The notes: generated from the letters alone by a model not told the origin. DNA of 33,322 nt from Tissierellales bacterium (GCA_025210965.1 JAOAQY010000203.1:1-33322); one strand, 5' to 3'; shown: positions 24,707 to 33,286, numbered from the stretch's first letter. A program made the numbers and translations.

Positions 24707-25492
24707 TCACCACTTCATATGTTTTAATAGTTCTAAAAATTCAAATTCTGTTATCTCAAAAATTTTGGAAGCTGTTTTTACGAAAAGCGGAGCAGTTAAT
24801 GTCAATAAAACCATCCCTATAGCTACTTTCATCGGCATACCCACAACAAAAACATTCATTTGAGGAACTGTTTTAGCCAAAAATCCAAGAGTAACGTTTG
24901 CTATAAATATAGTTACCATTACAGGCATTGCAACTTTAAAACTAAGTTCAAATACTTCTGAAAAATTAGATATAAACTGTTCTACCAACCCCCATTTTAC
25001 ATTTATATTTCCAAGTGGTAATATATCAAATGACTTTATCATTGACTCTATCATCCAGTGATGGCCATTTATTGAAAAGAAAATAAGCATAGCAGACGTA
25101 TAGTATAAATTGGCAGTAACAGTTACATTACTATTACTCATAGGATCAAATGCAGACGACATACTAAAACCTATCTGCGCATCAATCATATTTCCTGCCA
25201 TATTAAATATGCTAAAATATAAAAGTAAAATAAAACCTAAAAATAAACCTATTGCAAGTTCCTTAAAAATCAATGATATATACATAACATCTAATTCTGG
25301 CTTTGCCAAATTACTAAAATCATAACTGAAAAAAACAACAACACTTAAAAGTAATGTCAAACCAACCTTTAGTTGACTCATTATTTTAGCACTTGAATAA
25401 AATGGTGCGATAATAAAAATACCAATTATTCTCATAAAAACAAGCAATAGCCATATATACTCTGTTGAAATTTTATCTATCACACTCATCAT
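24707..25492 (-). CDS. fliR: Flagellar export gate protein FliR
   Basis: FliR forms part of the FliPQR export channel. The 261-residue protein has about six membrane segments and the family pattern GFSMSSAFDPMSN (about 107-119) and VPQMNVFVVGMPMKVAIGM (about 209-227). It starts at tandem ATG codons (25492 and 25489); the second is better spaced from AGGTG at 25496-25500. It follows fliQ by 10 bases. Fixed gene order fliP-fliQ-fliR-flhB-flhA supports the call. Confidence 0.95.
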   Translation of the reverse strand: MMSVIDKISTEYIWLLLVFMRIIGIFIIAPFYSSAKIMSQLKVGLTLLLSVVVFFSYDFSNLAKPELDVMYISLIFKELAIGLFLGFILLLYFSIFNMAGNMIDAQIGFSMSSAFDPMSNSNVTVTANLYYTSAMLIFFSINGHHWMIESMIKSFDILPLGNINVKWGLVEQFISNFSEVFELSFKVAMPVMVTIFIANVTLGFLAKTVPQMNVFVVGMPMKVAIGMVLLTLTAPLFVKTASKIFEITEFEFLELLKHMKW

Positions 25493-25502
25493 TTACACCT
25501 TA

Positions 25503-25772
25503 CTATCTAATATAAGTATTCACGTTCATCAATAAATTATTTGTAAACACCATTAATTTGTTTAGCATCCACGGACCAAACAATAAAAAAGTACCTAATA
25601 CAGCTAAAATTTTCACTCCAAAAGCCAGTGTAGCTTCCTGTATTTGAGTAGTTGCTTGAAATACTGCTACTATCAAACCCACTCCAAGTGCAACTAAAAG
25701 CATAGGAGCAGAACACATAAGCACAAGGTTAAGCGCCTCTTTTAAAATAATACCTACTTCTCCCTCTGTCAT
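25503..25772 (-). CDS. fliQ: Flagellar export gate protein FliQ
   Basis: Small export-channel protein of 89 residues with two membrane hairpin helices (about 15-37 and 50-77). Conserved pieces include VGLIVAVFQATTQIQEATLAF (just over one profile block, about 27-47) and the glycine-rich turn. ATG 25772 has GGAGGG 4-5 bases upstream. Flanked by fliP and fliR. Confidence 0.95.
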   Translation of the reverse strand: MTEGEVGIILKEALNLVLMCSAPMLLVALGVGLIVAVFQATTQIQEATLAFGVKILAVLGTFLLFGPWMLNKLMVFTNNLLMNVNTYIR

Positions 25773-25782
25773 AGTTCCCTCC

Positions 25783-26580
25783 TTACTTGAATCCGGTAAT
25801 TAGCGCCTCTATAACCAAATTCCAACCATCAACCATTATAAATAAAAGTATTTTAAATGGCATAGAAATCATTACAGGTGGCAACATCATCATTCCCATT
25901 GACATCAGAGTACTTGAAACTACCATATCAATTACCACAAATGGAATAAACAATATAAATCCATAAATAAAAGCAGTCTTCAACTCACTAATAATAAATG
26001 CTGGAATAAGTGTCGTCGCTGGAATTTGTTTCAAAATTTCTTTTTTTTCTAATAAATTATCATCTTCATCTCTTAATGTTATAGACGCATTAGATAAATT
26101 CATAAATAATTCCAAATCTTTGGCTCGAGTTTGATCATACATAAAGTCTTTCATAGGATCCATTGCATTATCAATAAAGACTTCTTGAGTTATCTTATTT
26201 TCTAAATAAGGTTGTATAGCATTTGCGTTAACTTCACTTATCACAGGCCTCATTATAAAAAATGTCAAGAATAATGATATGCCAATCAATACTTGATTTG
26301 GCGGCGTAGTTTGTGTAGCAATAGCTCTTCTTACAAAGGATAATACTATCAAAATTCTTGTAAAACTTGTTGTCATTAATAAAATAGCAGGAGCAAACGT
26401 CAATATAGTGAATATAAATAATAACTTAAGATAATCCACTAAATCAGTATCTTCTCCCGCCCCAACTGAAATTTCTATCCCTTTGGGTAACCCAGTTTCT
26501 GTTGCAATAGCTCTAAGTGGTATGCAACAAATAAAAAAAATCAGCATAATAAATAATATTTTTTCACTTCTTTTGCTCAT
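25783..26580 (-). CDS. fliP: Flagellar export gate protein FliP
   Basis: FliP is the core pore protein of the export gate. The 265-residue protein has an N-terminal signal-peptide-like segment (residues 1-27, hydrophobic core LFIMLIFFICCIPL), then the family signatures TSFTRILIVLSFVRRAIATQ, PPNQVLIGISLFLTFFIMRP, and near the end SMGMMMLPPVMISMPFKILL and DGWNLVIEALI. The start overlaps the end of fliO by 17 bases. Length is normal. Confidence 0.97.
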   Translation of the reverse strand: MSKRSEKILFIMLIFFICCIPLRAIATETGLPKGIEISVGAGEDTDLVDYLKLLFIFTILTFAPAILLMTTSFTRILIVLSFVRRAIATQTTPPNQVLIGISLFLTFFIMRPVISEVNANAIQPYLENKITQEVFIDNAMDPMKDFMYDQTRAKDLELFMNLSNASITLRDEDDNLLEKKEILKQIPATTLIPAFIISELKTAFIYGFILFIPFVVIDMVVSSTLMSMGMMMLPPVMISMPFKILLFIMVDGWNLVIEALITGFK

Positions 26581-26965
26581 AATCTTGCCTTCTATCTATC
26601 TGTTTTTTTAACTCAACATATCTTTGCTTTACCTTAAATAGTTTATTTGTAATATTTTGCGAATCGTCATTTATTGCACTTTTATAAATCTTGTCAAATT
26701 CTTTATTATCATCAAATACTACTTGACCAATTTCATCAAACTGGTCAAGTAGCTCGATCCCACTACTATTCTCGCCTATAAGATAATATCTTCCGCAACA
26801 TTCTATCAATAAAATCTTAGTATTTTCAATTTTCAAAGTTTCGACAATTTTAATCATTTTCCCTGATTGTACAGAGGTCATTTTACTACCAACGTACTTT
26901 GTAAACAAAAACGCCAACCCAATAATAAAAATGCTAATACCTAAATAATACAAAATGTGCGTCAT
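26564..26965 (-). CDS. fliO: Flagellar biosynthesis protein FliO (FliZ of Bacillus)
   Basis: FliO is a poorly conserved membrane protein that stabilises FliP assembly. The 133-residue protein has one N-terminal membrane helix (4-22), a short beta-rich FliO domain (IKIVETLKIENTKILLIECC then RYYLIGE, about 38-66) and a charged tail. Identification rests on architecture and its position between cheY and fliP, which matches fliZ-fliP in B. subtilis. No signal peptide beyond the membrane anchor is seen. Confidence 0.9.
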   Translation of the reverse strand: MTHILYYLGISIFIIGLAFLFTKYVGSKMTSVQSGKMIKIVETLKIENTKILLIECCGRYYLIGENSSGIELLDQFDEIGQVVFDDNKEFDKIYKSAINDDSQNITNKLFKVKQRYVELKKQIDRRQDYEQKK

Positions 26966-26990
26966 ATTCCTTACCTATCTTTCTAAATTA

Positions 26991-27350
26991 TTATCCCAAT
27001 ACTTTTTTTACAGCTTCAATAACTCTATCTGCTTGGAACGGCTTAACAATAAAATCTTTTGCACCTGCTTGTATTGCCTCAATAACCATAGCTTGTTGAC
27101 CCATAGCTGAGCACATAACTATTTTAGCATTTGCATCTGATTTTTTTATCTCTTTAACTGCCTGAATACCATCTACTTCAGGCATTGTAATATCCATAAC
27201 CACTAAATCTGGTTTCAATTCCCCATATTTTTCAATAGCTTTGGCACCATTCTCTGCCTCTCCAACTACCTCAAATCCATTTTTAGTTAGTATATCTTTA
27301 ATCATCATTCTCATAAAAGCTGCATCATCGACAATCAAAATTCTACTCAT
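26991..27350 (-). CDS. cheY: Chemotaxis response regulator CheY
   Basis: Single-domain response regulator that binds the motor switch when phosphorylated. The 119 residues hold all active-site positions: D8/D9, phosphoacceptor D53 (LVVMDITMPEVDG), S81 (MCSAMGQ) and K103 (IVKPFQ). ATG 27350 has a strong AAGGAGG site 7 bases upstream. It sits between fliY and fliO as in B. subtilis, which favours CheY over a general regulator. Confidence 0.96.
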   Translation of the reverse strand: MSRILIVDDAAFMRMMIKDILTKNGFEVVGEAENGAKAIEKYGELKPDLVVMDITMPEVDGIQAVKEIKKSDANAKIVMCSAMGQQAMVIEAIQAGAKDFIVKPFQADRVIEAVKKVLG

Positions 27351-27362
27351 TTGTTTTCCTCC

Positions 27363-28556
27363 TTATAATTTGCTAATTTTATTTTTTGAATTAATAATAT
27401 CTGTAATTCTTATACCAAAGTTATCATCAATAACAACAACTTCACCTTTCGCTATAATTCTACCATTGGCATAAACTTCTAATGGTTCTCCTACGAGTTT
27501 ATCTAATTCTACAATAGTTCCCGGACCATATTCTAAAATTTCACTAATCTTTCTTTTTGTCCTTCCAAGTTCTACTGTTATCTCAACAGGAATCTCCTGA
27601 ACCATACTGATATTTTCATTATAAACTATTTTTTGATTATTATCAAAAGGTTCAAATTCAACCCTTTCAACATTTACTGGTTGCTGAACCATATTATTTG
27701 ATGGTGCGCTATATCCCATTTGCGGTTGTGCCTGCATTGGTTGTTGATATTGCGCCTGCATCTGAGGCTGTGGTTGCGGTTGAGTATGCTGTGGTTGAGC
27801 TTGTGCAGCTGGTTGTTGCGGTACACTTTGCGTAGCAGCTGGCTCTTGAATCTGCTCTACCTCATTTTCAACAGAAACCTCTGGCATATCCTGCTCAAGT
27901 AGATTTTTTACTTGACTTCGAGCAAACTCCAATGGTAATAATTGCATAATTTCACTGTCAATTAAATCACCTATGATCATTTTAAATGAAATTCTAACCA
28001 GAACATCGGTTTCCTTAAAAATCTCAAGCCCAGTTCCATCACCATCAACCTGGGTCTGAAAAGCTCTCGGTGGGTCAATGTCTATTTTTTTATGAAACAT
28101 CTCCGAAAGTGAAGTACTAGAAGAGCCTACCATTTGGTTCATAGCCTCTGAAATAGCACTCAAATCCATCTCATTTATTTCTCTGTCAGTATTAGTTCCA
28201 TCACCGCCCATCATTAAATCTGTAATAATCTTAACATCTTCAGATTTTAATACTAATAAATTAGTTCCCTCTAAGCCTACTCTATACTTTACATCTACCG
28301 CAATAAAAGGTTTAGGATATAAAGTTGATAGCTCAGAAGCATTTACCCTAGATACCTCTGGAGTTGTAATTATAACCTTTTGTCCTAAAAGGGTAAATAA
28401 AGTTGTCGCTGCAGTTCCCATACTGATGTTTCCAATTTCTCCAAGCGCATCTATCTCCAATTCATTAAGAAAATCGTCACCAGCACTCGTATCTTCGTCA
28501 GTACCTCCATTCAATAATGCATCTATCTCTTCTTGTGAAAGCATATCGCTAACCAT
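27363..28556 (-). CDS. fliY: Flagellar switch protein FliY (CheC-like phosphatase fused to FliN domain)
   Basis: FliY is a C-ring protein that also removes phosphate from CheY-P. The 397-residue protein has an N-terminal SQEEIDALLNGG CheY-binding-type motif (7-18), a CheC-like domain (about 28-220) with both phosphatase motifs (E40/N43 in LGEIGNISMG, E137/N140 in SEAMNQM), a glutamine- and proline-rich linker (about 236-293) and a C-terminal FliN/SpoA domain (about 318-390, with EITVELGRTKRKISEIL). The ATG at 28556 overlaps the end of fliM by 8 bases. The linker is a compositional outlier, with repeated QP, AQ and PQM units. Confidence 0.97.
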   Translation of the reverse strand: MVSDMLSQEEIDALLNGGTDEDTSAGDDFLNELEIDALGEIGNISMGTAATTLFTLLGQKVIITTPEVSRVNASELSTLYPKPFIAVDVKYRVGLEGTNLLVLKSEDVKIITDLMMGGDGTNTDREINEMDLSAISEAMNQMVGSSSTSLSEMFHKKIDIDPPRAFQTQVDGDGTGLEIFKETDVLVRISFKMIIGDLIDSEIMQLLPLEFARSQVKNLLEQDMPEVSVENEVEQIQEPAATQSVPQQPAAQAQPQHTQPQPQPQMQAQYQQPMQAQPQMGYSAPSNNMVQQPVNVERVEFEPFDNNQKIVYNENISMVQEIPVEITVELGRTKRKISEILEYGPGTIVELDKLVGEPLEVYANGRIIAKGEVVVIDDNFGIRITDIINSKNKISKL

Positions 28557-29544
28557 TTATCTCTTCACCATCCTTCTTGACCCCGGTGATCTTAACGGCC
28601 ACTTTATTATTTACTAGACCTGGCTGGCAATTAAATTTCAACACAGATCCAACTTTGATTCTTGCTTCATTATTTGTGAAAGTATCAATTTTTATGACAT
28701 CTCCCACTTGAAGGCCAACGAGTTCATCTACAGTTAATATAGATGTACCCATTTCTGCCTTTAAAATCACATAAGCTTTTCTCAATCTTTCTTCAATCAT
28801 TTCACTGTTGCTTTCATGCATACCTTCTCTTTGAGTATTAGAAAACCAAAGTTTAGTACTCAATTTTTCAGCTATTGCCTCTATCGCCAAATGTGGTATA
28901 CAAATATTAAACATCCCCTCTGCATCTCCTATTGCCATATTTAATGTTATAAGTGCAATTGTCTCACTAGGAGATATAATCTGCGCAAATTGAGGATTTG
29001 ACTCTATTTTTTCCAAAGATGGTGTAAGTTCAATAACATTTTGCCACGCTTCTGTAAAAAGCTCTAGCATCTTCTCTACAATTCTTCGAAGTAAAGTCAT
29101 TTCTATTTCAGTAAATGTCCTTGCTTCTCCAATTTGTTCTCCACTACCACCCAATAGTCTATCAATTATAACAAGTGCTAATTTAGGTGAAATATCTAAT
29201 ATTATATCGCCATGTAAAGGCTCAAATTTAACAATAGACAGAAATGCTGGATTCGAAATAGCATTGCTAAATTCACTAAAAGCATATTGATCTACTGTAA
29301 GAACATCAATATTTACAGGAGCACGTAAGTACCCAGACAAAAAAGTCTGCAATAATCTACTAAAATTATCATGGATAATTTCAAGGGTCCTCAACTGATC
29401 TTTTGCCATTTTTTGTGGATTTCTAAAGTCATAATTCTTTACTTTTTTCTCTGGCGCTTCTTCAATTTCGTCAACATCAACTTCTCCAGAATTCAGTGCA
29501 CTAAGTAAGGCATCTATTTCATTCTGTGATAAAACTTCTGACAA
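28549..29544 (-). CDS. fliM: Flagellar motor switch protein FliM
   Basis: FliM joins the MS-ring, FliG and FliY and binds CheY-P. The 331-residue protein begins MSEVLSQNEIDALLSALNSG, the CheY-P binding EIDALL motif, followed by the middle domain (FRNPQKMAKDQLRTLEIIHD at about 40-59, LLGGSGE) and a C-terminal SpoA domain (about 245-325). A GTG at 29553 would add three residues but lies directly on the AAGGAG ribosome site (29553-29558); the TTG at 29544, 8 bases from that site, gives the standard FliM N-terminus. It follows fliL closely and overlaps fliY. Confidence 0.96.
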   Translation of the reverse strand: MSEVLSQNEIDALLSALNSGEVDVDEIEEAPEKKVKNYDFRNPQKMAKDQLRTLEIIHDNFSRLLQTFLSGYLRAPVNIDVLTVDQYAFSEFSNAISNPAFLSIVKFEPLHGDIILDISPKLALVIIDRLLGGSGEQIGEARTFTEIEMTLLRRIVEKMLELFTEAWQNVIELTPSLEKIESNPQFAQIISPSETIALITLNMAIGDAEGMFNICIPHLAIEAIAEKLSTKLWFSNTQREGMHESNSEMIEERLRKAYVILKAEMGTSILTVDELVGLQVGDVIKIDTFTNNEARIKVGSVLKFNCQPGLVNNKVAVKITGVKKDGEEING

Positions 29545-29552
29545 AGCGATCA

Positions 29553-29558
29553 CTCCTT
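29553..29558 (-). promoter_or_regulatory. Ribosome binding site that supports the TTG start of fliM
   Basis: AAGGAG on the minus strand is 8 bases before TTG 29544. The rival GTG at 29551-29553 overlaps the site. Confidence 0.65.
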
Positions 29559-29979
29559 ATCCCTGAATAATCAATTGTTTAAAATACACTCCTGTTATTT
29601 CATCTGTCTCAAACTTATCATTAAGACTCCTTTTTATTTCTTCTTGTAAATACAATTGACCATCTTCGCCTAATAATTGCTCTTCAGTACTGCTTCTAAC
29701 TATTAAATTAATTGCATCTCGAATAACAAAATCTTTCATTTTTAGTGTTTCAAGCAATTCTTCACTTACAGTTTCCACCGTTAGATTGACTTTACATATT
29801 CTAGGGCTATCCTTGATATTACTATATAAATCAGTTACTTCATAGTAAGATTTAGGCAAATCGTCATAATTTACTTCTTCTTTTTCTCCTGATAAAAATA
29901 CTATCCCTACACCAACAGCAATTGCTATGACTAGTGCAAGTACTACTGCTACTATTATTATCAATTTCTTATTGCTCAT
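29557..29979 (-). CDS. fliL: Flagellar basal body-associated protein FliL
   Basis: FliL surrounds the stator units and supports motor torque. The 140-residue protein has an N-terminal membrane anchor (about 5-30, IIIVAVVLALVIAIAVGVGI) and an extracytoplasmic stomatin-like domain with PRICKVNLTVET and the C-terminal TGVYFKQLIIQG. ATG 29979 has AAGGGGTG about 5 bases upstream. It follows motB by 12 bases, so stator and stator-associated protein are encoded together. Confidence 0.94.
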   Translation of the reverse strand: MSNKKLIIIVAVVLALVIAIAVGVGIVFLSGEKEEVNYDDLPKSYYEVTDLYSNIKDSPRICKVNLTVETVSEELLETLKMKDFVIRDAINLIVRSSTEEQLLGEDGQLYLQEEIKRSLNDKFETDEITGVYFKQLIIQG

Positions 29980-29991
29980 GCAAACACCCCT

Positions 29992-30738
29992 TTACTCAGA
30001 TTCTGCTTTTGAATAATTAGAATTCAATACCACTATATCAACTCTTCTATTTAATGCTCTATTTTGAGGAGTATCATTTAATGCTATTGGTCTATTTGGT
30101 CCATATCCAGAAGCTGACAATCTACTGCTATCAATTCTCGTCTCGGTTTCTAATATTTTAAGTACATTTACTGCCCTTATTGCTGATAATTCCCAGTTTG
30201 ATGGAAATTGAGCCGTATTCATCGGTACATTATCTGTGTGTCCCTCTATATTTATTCCTCGGTCATCAAATCTATCATCGGAAAGCAATTCGCCTATAAA
30301 CAATATTATCTCTTTTGCCCCGGTTTTTATATCTGCTTTTCCCGAATCAAAAAATACACTGTCCATAACTCTTATAATAAGACCCTTTTCAGTCATTATT
30401 ACTTCAACGCTATCCTCAACACCTTCTTCTATTACATAATCTTCAATTTCTTTTTTTAGAGATGTCATAGTGTCTACTTCTTCATAACTATCGGTAGTAA
30501 GTTCTTCTGGCAACGAACCCATATTTATAAATGGAAACTCGCTTATTGTTTTCCCGCCTTCCATCACTCCTAGCGATCCATCAAAAGACTGCATTATAGC
30601 TTGAAATTTCTGCGCATCAATCTCTGCAAATGAAAAAAGCAATACAAAAAAACAGAGTAAGAGGGTTACCATATCTCCATAAGTCGCCATGGACGTGTCT
30701 TCTGGTGGACACTCTGGGCATTTATTTTTTTTAGCCAT
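29992..30738 (-). CDS. motB: Flagellar stator protein MotB
   Basis: MotB anchors the stator to peptidoglycan and carries the ion-binding aspartate. The 248-residue protein has a short cytoplasmic start with a paired-cysteine motif (CPECPPED, 7-14), one membrane helix with the ion-binding D22 (TYGDMVTLLLCFFVLLFS), and a C-terminal OmpA-like domain (about 125-240) with IEGHTDNVPM and NRALNRRVDIVVL. ATG 30738 overlaps the motA stop region, with GGGGAG 6 bases upstream. Ion specificity (proton or sodium) cannot be settled by eye. Confidence 0.96.
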   Translation of the reverse strand: MAKKNKCPECPPEDTSMATYGDMVTLLLCFFVLLFSFAEIDAQKFQAIMQSFDGSLGVMEGGKTISEFPFINMGSLPEELTTDSYEEVDTMTSLKKEIEDYVIEEGVEDSVEVIMTEKGLIIRVMDSVFFDSGKADIKTGAKEIILFIGELLSDDRFDDRGINIEGHTDNVPMNTAQFPSNWELSAIRAVNVLKILETETRIDSSRLSASGYGPNRPIALNDTPQNRALNRRVDIVVLNSNYSKAESE

Positions 30739-30741
30739 AGT

Positions 30742-31527
30742 CTACTCCCCCTCTTTGTTATCTCCACCATCGCTCTCTGTTCTATCAGCAGGTGGTACAA
30801 AGGTTTTCAACTTTTCTTCTATAAGCCTTGGATTTTCTCCTGCTTGAGTGGACAATAATCCTTCAATCATCATTTCTTTTGAGAGAATCTCTTGCTTACT
30901 TCTATATTTTAGCTTATTTGCTAATGGTTGGAATATAAAGTTAGCAAATAAAGAACCATAAAACGTTGTAATCAATGCTACTGACATATTCGGTCCAATA
31001 CTATCTGGGTTTGATAAGTCTTTCATCATATTTATAAGACCTATAAGTGTACCAATCATTCCAAATCCCGGCGAAAATCCAGCGAGTGTTTCAAATACAC
31101 TTATACCAACTCCATGTCTTTCTTCAACAAAGTTAAGTTCAGTCTCCATTACATTTCTAACAAGTTCTGGGTCAGTTCCATCTACTACTAGCATTATTCC
31201 TTTTTTCAAAAATTCATTTTCGGATTTTTCAGCAGATTCCTCTAATGCAAGTAAGCCTTCTTTTCTAGCAATATTTGCCATTGCAACAATCTCTTCAATC
31301 AAAACATTTAGTTGAATCTCTTTTTCAAAAAACGCATTTCGGACAACCTTTATAGAATTGATAACAACTTTGAGTGGATAACTAATCAAAGTCGCAGCCA
31401 ACGCACCACCTAGTACAATAGCCAATGATGGAAAGTCAACAAAGTTGCCCAATACACCTGTTTGCATGATTCCCCATACTATCAATCCAGTTCCTAATAA
31501 TATACCGACTAAAGTTGCTATGTCCAA
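30742..31527 (-). CDS. motA: Flagellar stator protein MotA
   Basis: MotA forms the ion-driven stator pentamer around MotB. The 261-residue protein has four membrane segments, a cytoplasmic loop with ARKEGLLALEESAEKSE (the torque-related Arg and Glu region) and the family signature GFSPGFGMIGTLIGLINMMK plus the ALITTFYGSLFANFIFQPLA helix. A GTG at 31536 would add three residues but overlaps the AGGGGTG ribosome site; TTG 31527 gives the standard MotA start MDIATLVG and is 8 bases from AAGGGG (31536-31541). Following the swrD-like gene, this insertion of motAB into the operon differs from B. subtilis, where motAB is elsewhere. Confidence 0.96.
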   Translation of the reverse strand: MDIATLVGILLGTGLIVWGIMQTGVLGNFVDFPSLAIVLGGALAATLISYPLKVVINSIKVVRNAFFEKEIQLNVLIEEIVAMANIARKEGLLALEESAEKSENEFLKKGIMLVVDGTDPELVRNVMETELNFVEERHGVGISVFETLAGFSPGFGMIGTLIGLINMMKDLSNPDSIGPNMSVALITTFYGSLFANFIFQPLANKLKYRSKQEILSKEMMIEGLLSTQAGENPRLIEEKLKTFVPPADRTESDGGDNKEGE

Positions 31528-31535
31528 TAATGTCA

Positions 31536-31541
31536 CCCCTT
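31536..31541 (-). promoter_or_regulatory. Ribosome binding site that supports the TTG start of motA
   Basis: AAGGGG on the minus strand, 8 bases before TTG 31527. The rival GTG at 31534-31536 shares a base with the site. Confidence 0.65.
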
Positions 31542-31557
31542 CTTCTCAGATTCTTAT

Positions 31558-31719
31558 TTAATATTGAATCATATCAATTATTTCCTTTGCCGACTCTTTG
31601 ACGATTAATTTTCTCTCTGATCTCAAATATATAACTGTATCAGGAGTCTCTTCAATAGTCTCTATTTCCGACTCATTCAAATAGAACTCTTTTCCATTTA
31701 TCTTCTTTAATTTTATCAT
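31558..31719 (-). CDS. swrD: Small flagellar protein SwrD/FlbD (YlzI) family
   Basis: This 53-codon gene lies between flgE and motA. The product starts MIKLKKINGKEFYLNESEIE and continues with TIEETPDTVIYL, then a segment ending KESAKEIIDMIQY. This matches the FlbD/YlzI family pattern (I-x-L-x-x-L/I-N-G-x-x-F-x-L-N ... I-E ... P-D-T-V-I). In B. subtilis the homologue SwrD lies at the same place after flgE and raises flagellar motor torque. ATG 31719 has GGAGG at 31724-31728, with a short 4-base spacing. The stop lies 30 bases before the motA TTG. Its position directly ahead of motAB here fits a stator-related role (inference). Confidence 0.93.
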   Translation of the reverse strand: MIKLKKINGKEFYLNESEIETIEETPDTVIYLRSERKLIVKESAKEIIDMIQY

Positions 31720-31743
31720 AATTCCTCCGCTTTTAAAAACATT

Positions 31744-31777
31744 TTATGCCCAGACCCCTTTCAGGGCCTAGGCATAA
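31744..31777 (-). terminator. Hairpin just after flgE, weak terminator or processing site
   Basis: A stem of 7 bases (TTATGCC at 31744-31750 with GGCATAA at 31771-31777) continues through two mismatches to an inner CCC/GGG pair block. It begins 3 bases after the flgE stop. On the minus strand it is followed by AATGTTTTTAAAA, a poor but T-containing tail. It could lower transcription of downstream genes relative to the abundant hook protein or stabilise the flgE message. Confidence 0.55.
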
Positions 31778-31780
31778 CTA

Positions 31781-33286
31781 CTATCTCTTAAGATTTACCA
31801 ATTCCTGAAGCATTTCATCTGTTGTCGTTATAATTCTTGAGTTTGCTTGAAAACCACGTTGCGCTGTAATCATCTCTGTAAATTCCATAGATAAATCTAC
31901 ATTTGACATTTCAAGTGATCCAGAGTTTAATCCACCAAATCCAGGCGAACCAGGTTTTCCTTCTTGTGCAACTCCTGAATTTGCACTCTCCGAAAATAAA
32001 TTAGAGCCTTCTTTAATCAAACCACCAGGGTTATCAAATTTAGCTAGCATAAGTTTAAACAAAGCTTTGCTCTCACCATTACTAAATTGACCTTCTACCA
32101 CACCCTTCGAATCAATAGAATAACCTGTAAGTGTTCCTGCCTTTTCACCTTTAACTTGGAATCCTTTAATCGATGTATCTATACCAAATCCACTAACATC
32201 GCTAAAATCCATCTTAATAAATCCCTTTTCTGCATCTTCAATAGTTCCATTTCCGTCTAAGTCTATACCTTCTCCAAATTCCACTCCTTCTTTTTGAATT
32301 TGAAGATTGAATGATTTCACAAAGTTGCCTGCAGCATCCTTGTAATTATCATCATTAAAATAATTCGCAGCAGTAGCAGAATCGATATCACCAGGATTCA
32401 AACTATGAATAGGTGGAAATGGTGCAGCTCCACCATTAGCATCCGCTAAACCTACTAACTCGCCTTGCTCATCGAATTTCATTATATAATCCAATGTATT
32501 TCCTTCCAACAAATTAGTTTTTGATCCTTTTTGAGTCATACTCGGAATGCTAACTTCCCACACTGCGTTCTCTTTTATAGTACCACCATCATCATACTTT
32601 AAAACATTCCTATTTAGATTTATAGTAATATTATAAGTATTTCCCTTGCTATCTTGAATCTCTAAATCCGTTGAAAATGTATTATTTTCATGAGTTTCAA
32701 TCTCCGCTGGTGTTTTTGTAGTATCGATAATTCTATATGGTGAATGCGCATCGTTTAAATTATTTTTAAAATTAATTCCTTTTGTAGTTACAGGTTTAAC
32801 CTGTTCTGAAAAATTAATTTTTACTGGTGACTTTGTGCCAGTTTCTTCTCCATCTTCAGTATATTCATACCCCATAACTTTCATACCATCAGCAGTCAAT
32901 AGATTTCCTTGCTCATCCATTTTAAAATTTCCAGCCCTAGTGTAAAAACTATTTGTGCCACCATCAGGCGTTACTACAAAATATCCATTTCCGACTATTT
33001 GTAAATCATTAGGATTGTTTGTAGATTGAGTAGATCCATTCGTATGAATCGTACTTATCGATCCCACAGATGCTCCTAGTCCTAATTGTTGAGGATTCGT
33101 CCCTCCTAGACCATCTTCTGTAGCTCCACTAGCACTGCTTACCATTTGACTCATCAAGTCTTTAAAAGATACTTGTCCTTTTTTAAATCCAACAGTATTA
33201 ACATTTGCTATATTGTTACCAATTACATCCATTTTAGACTGGTGAATTCTTAGACCAGAAACACCAGAATACATAGATCTCATCAT
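31781..33286 (-). CDS. flgE: Flagellar hook protein FlgE
   Basis: FlgE builds the curved hook that joins basal body and filament. The 501-residue protein has the conserved N-terminus MMRSMYSGVSGLRIHQSKMD with NNIANVNTVGFKK (24-36) and the C-terminal rod/hook signature SNVDLSMEFTEMITAQRGFQ with ANSRIITTTDEMLQELVNLKR. The middle (about 150-400) is the variable surface region. Within it, residues 342-353 (DLDGNGTIEDAE) fit an EF-hand calcium loop. ATG 33286 has GGAGG at 33296-33300, 9 bases upstream; a second ATG follows directly. It is the first complete gene of the operon in this window. Confidence 0.97.
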   Translation of the reverse strand: MMRSMYSGVSGLRIHQSKMDVIGNNIANVNTVGFKKGQVSFKDLMSQMVSSASGATEDGLGGTNPQQLGLGASVGSISTIHTNGSTQSTNNPNDLQIVGNGYFVVTPDGGTNSFYTRAGNFKMDEQGNLLTADGMKVMGYEYTEDGEETGTKSPVKINFSEQVKPVTTKGINFKNNLNDAHSPYRIIDTTKTPAEIETHENNTFSTDLEIQDSKGNTYNITINLNRNVLKYDDGGTIKENAVWEVSIPSMTQKGSKTNLLEGNTLDYIMKFDEQGELVGLADANGGAAPFPPIHSLNPGDIDSATAANYFNDDNYKDAAGNFVKSFNLQIQKEGVEFGEGIDLDGNGTIEDAEKGFIKMDFSDVSGFGIDTSIKGFQVKGEKAGTLTGYSIDSKGVVEGQFSNGESKALFKLMLAKFDNPGGLIKEGSNLFSESANSGVAQEGKPGSPGFGGLNSGSLEMSNVDLSMEFTEMITAQRGFQANSRIITTTDEMLQELVNLKR

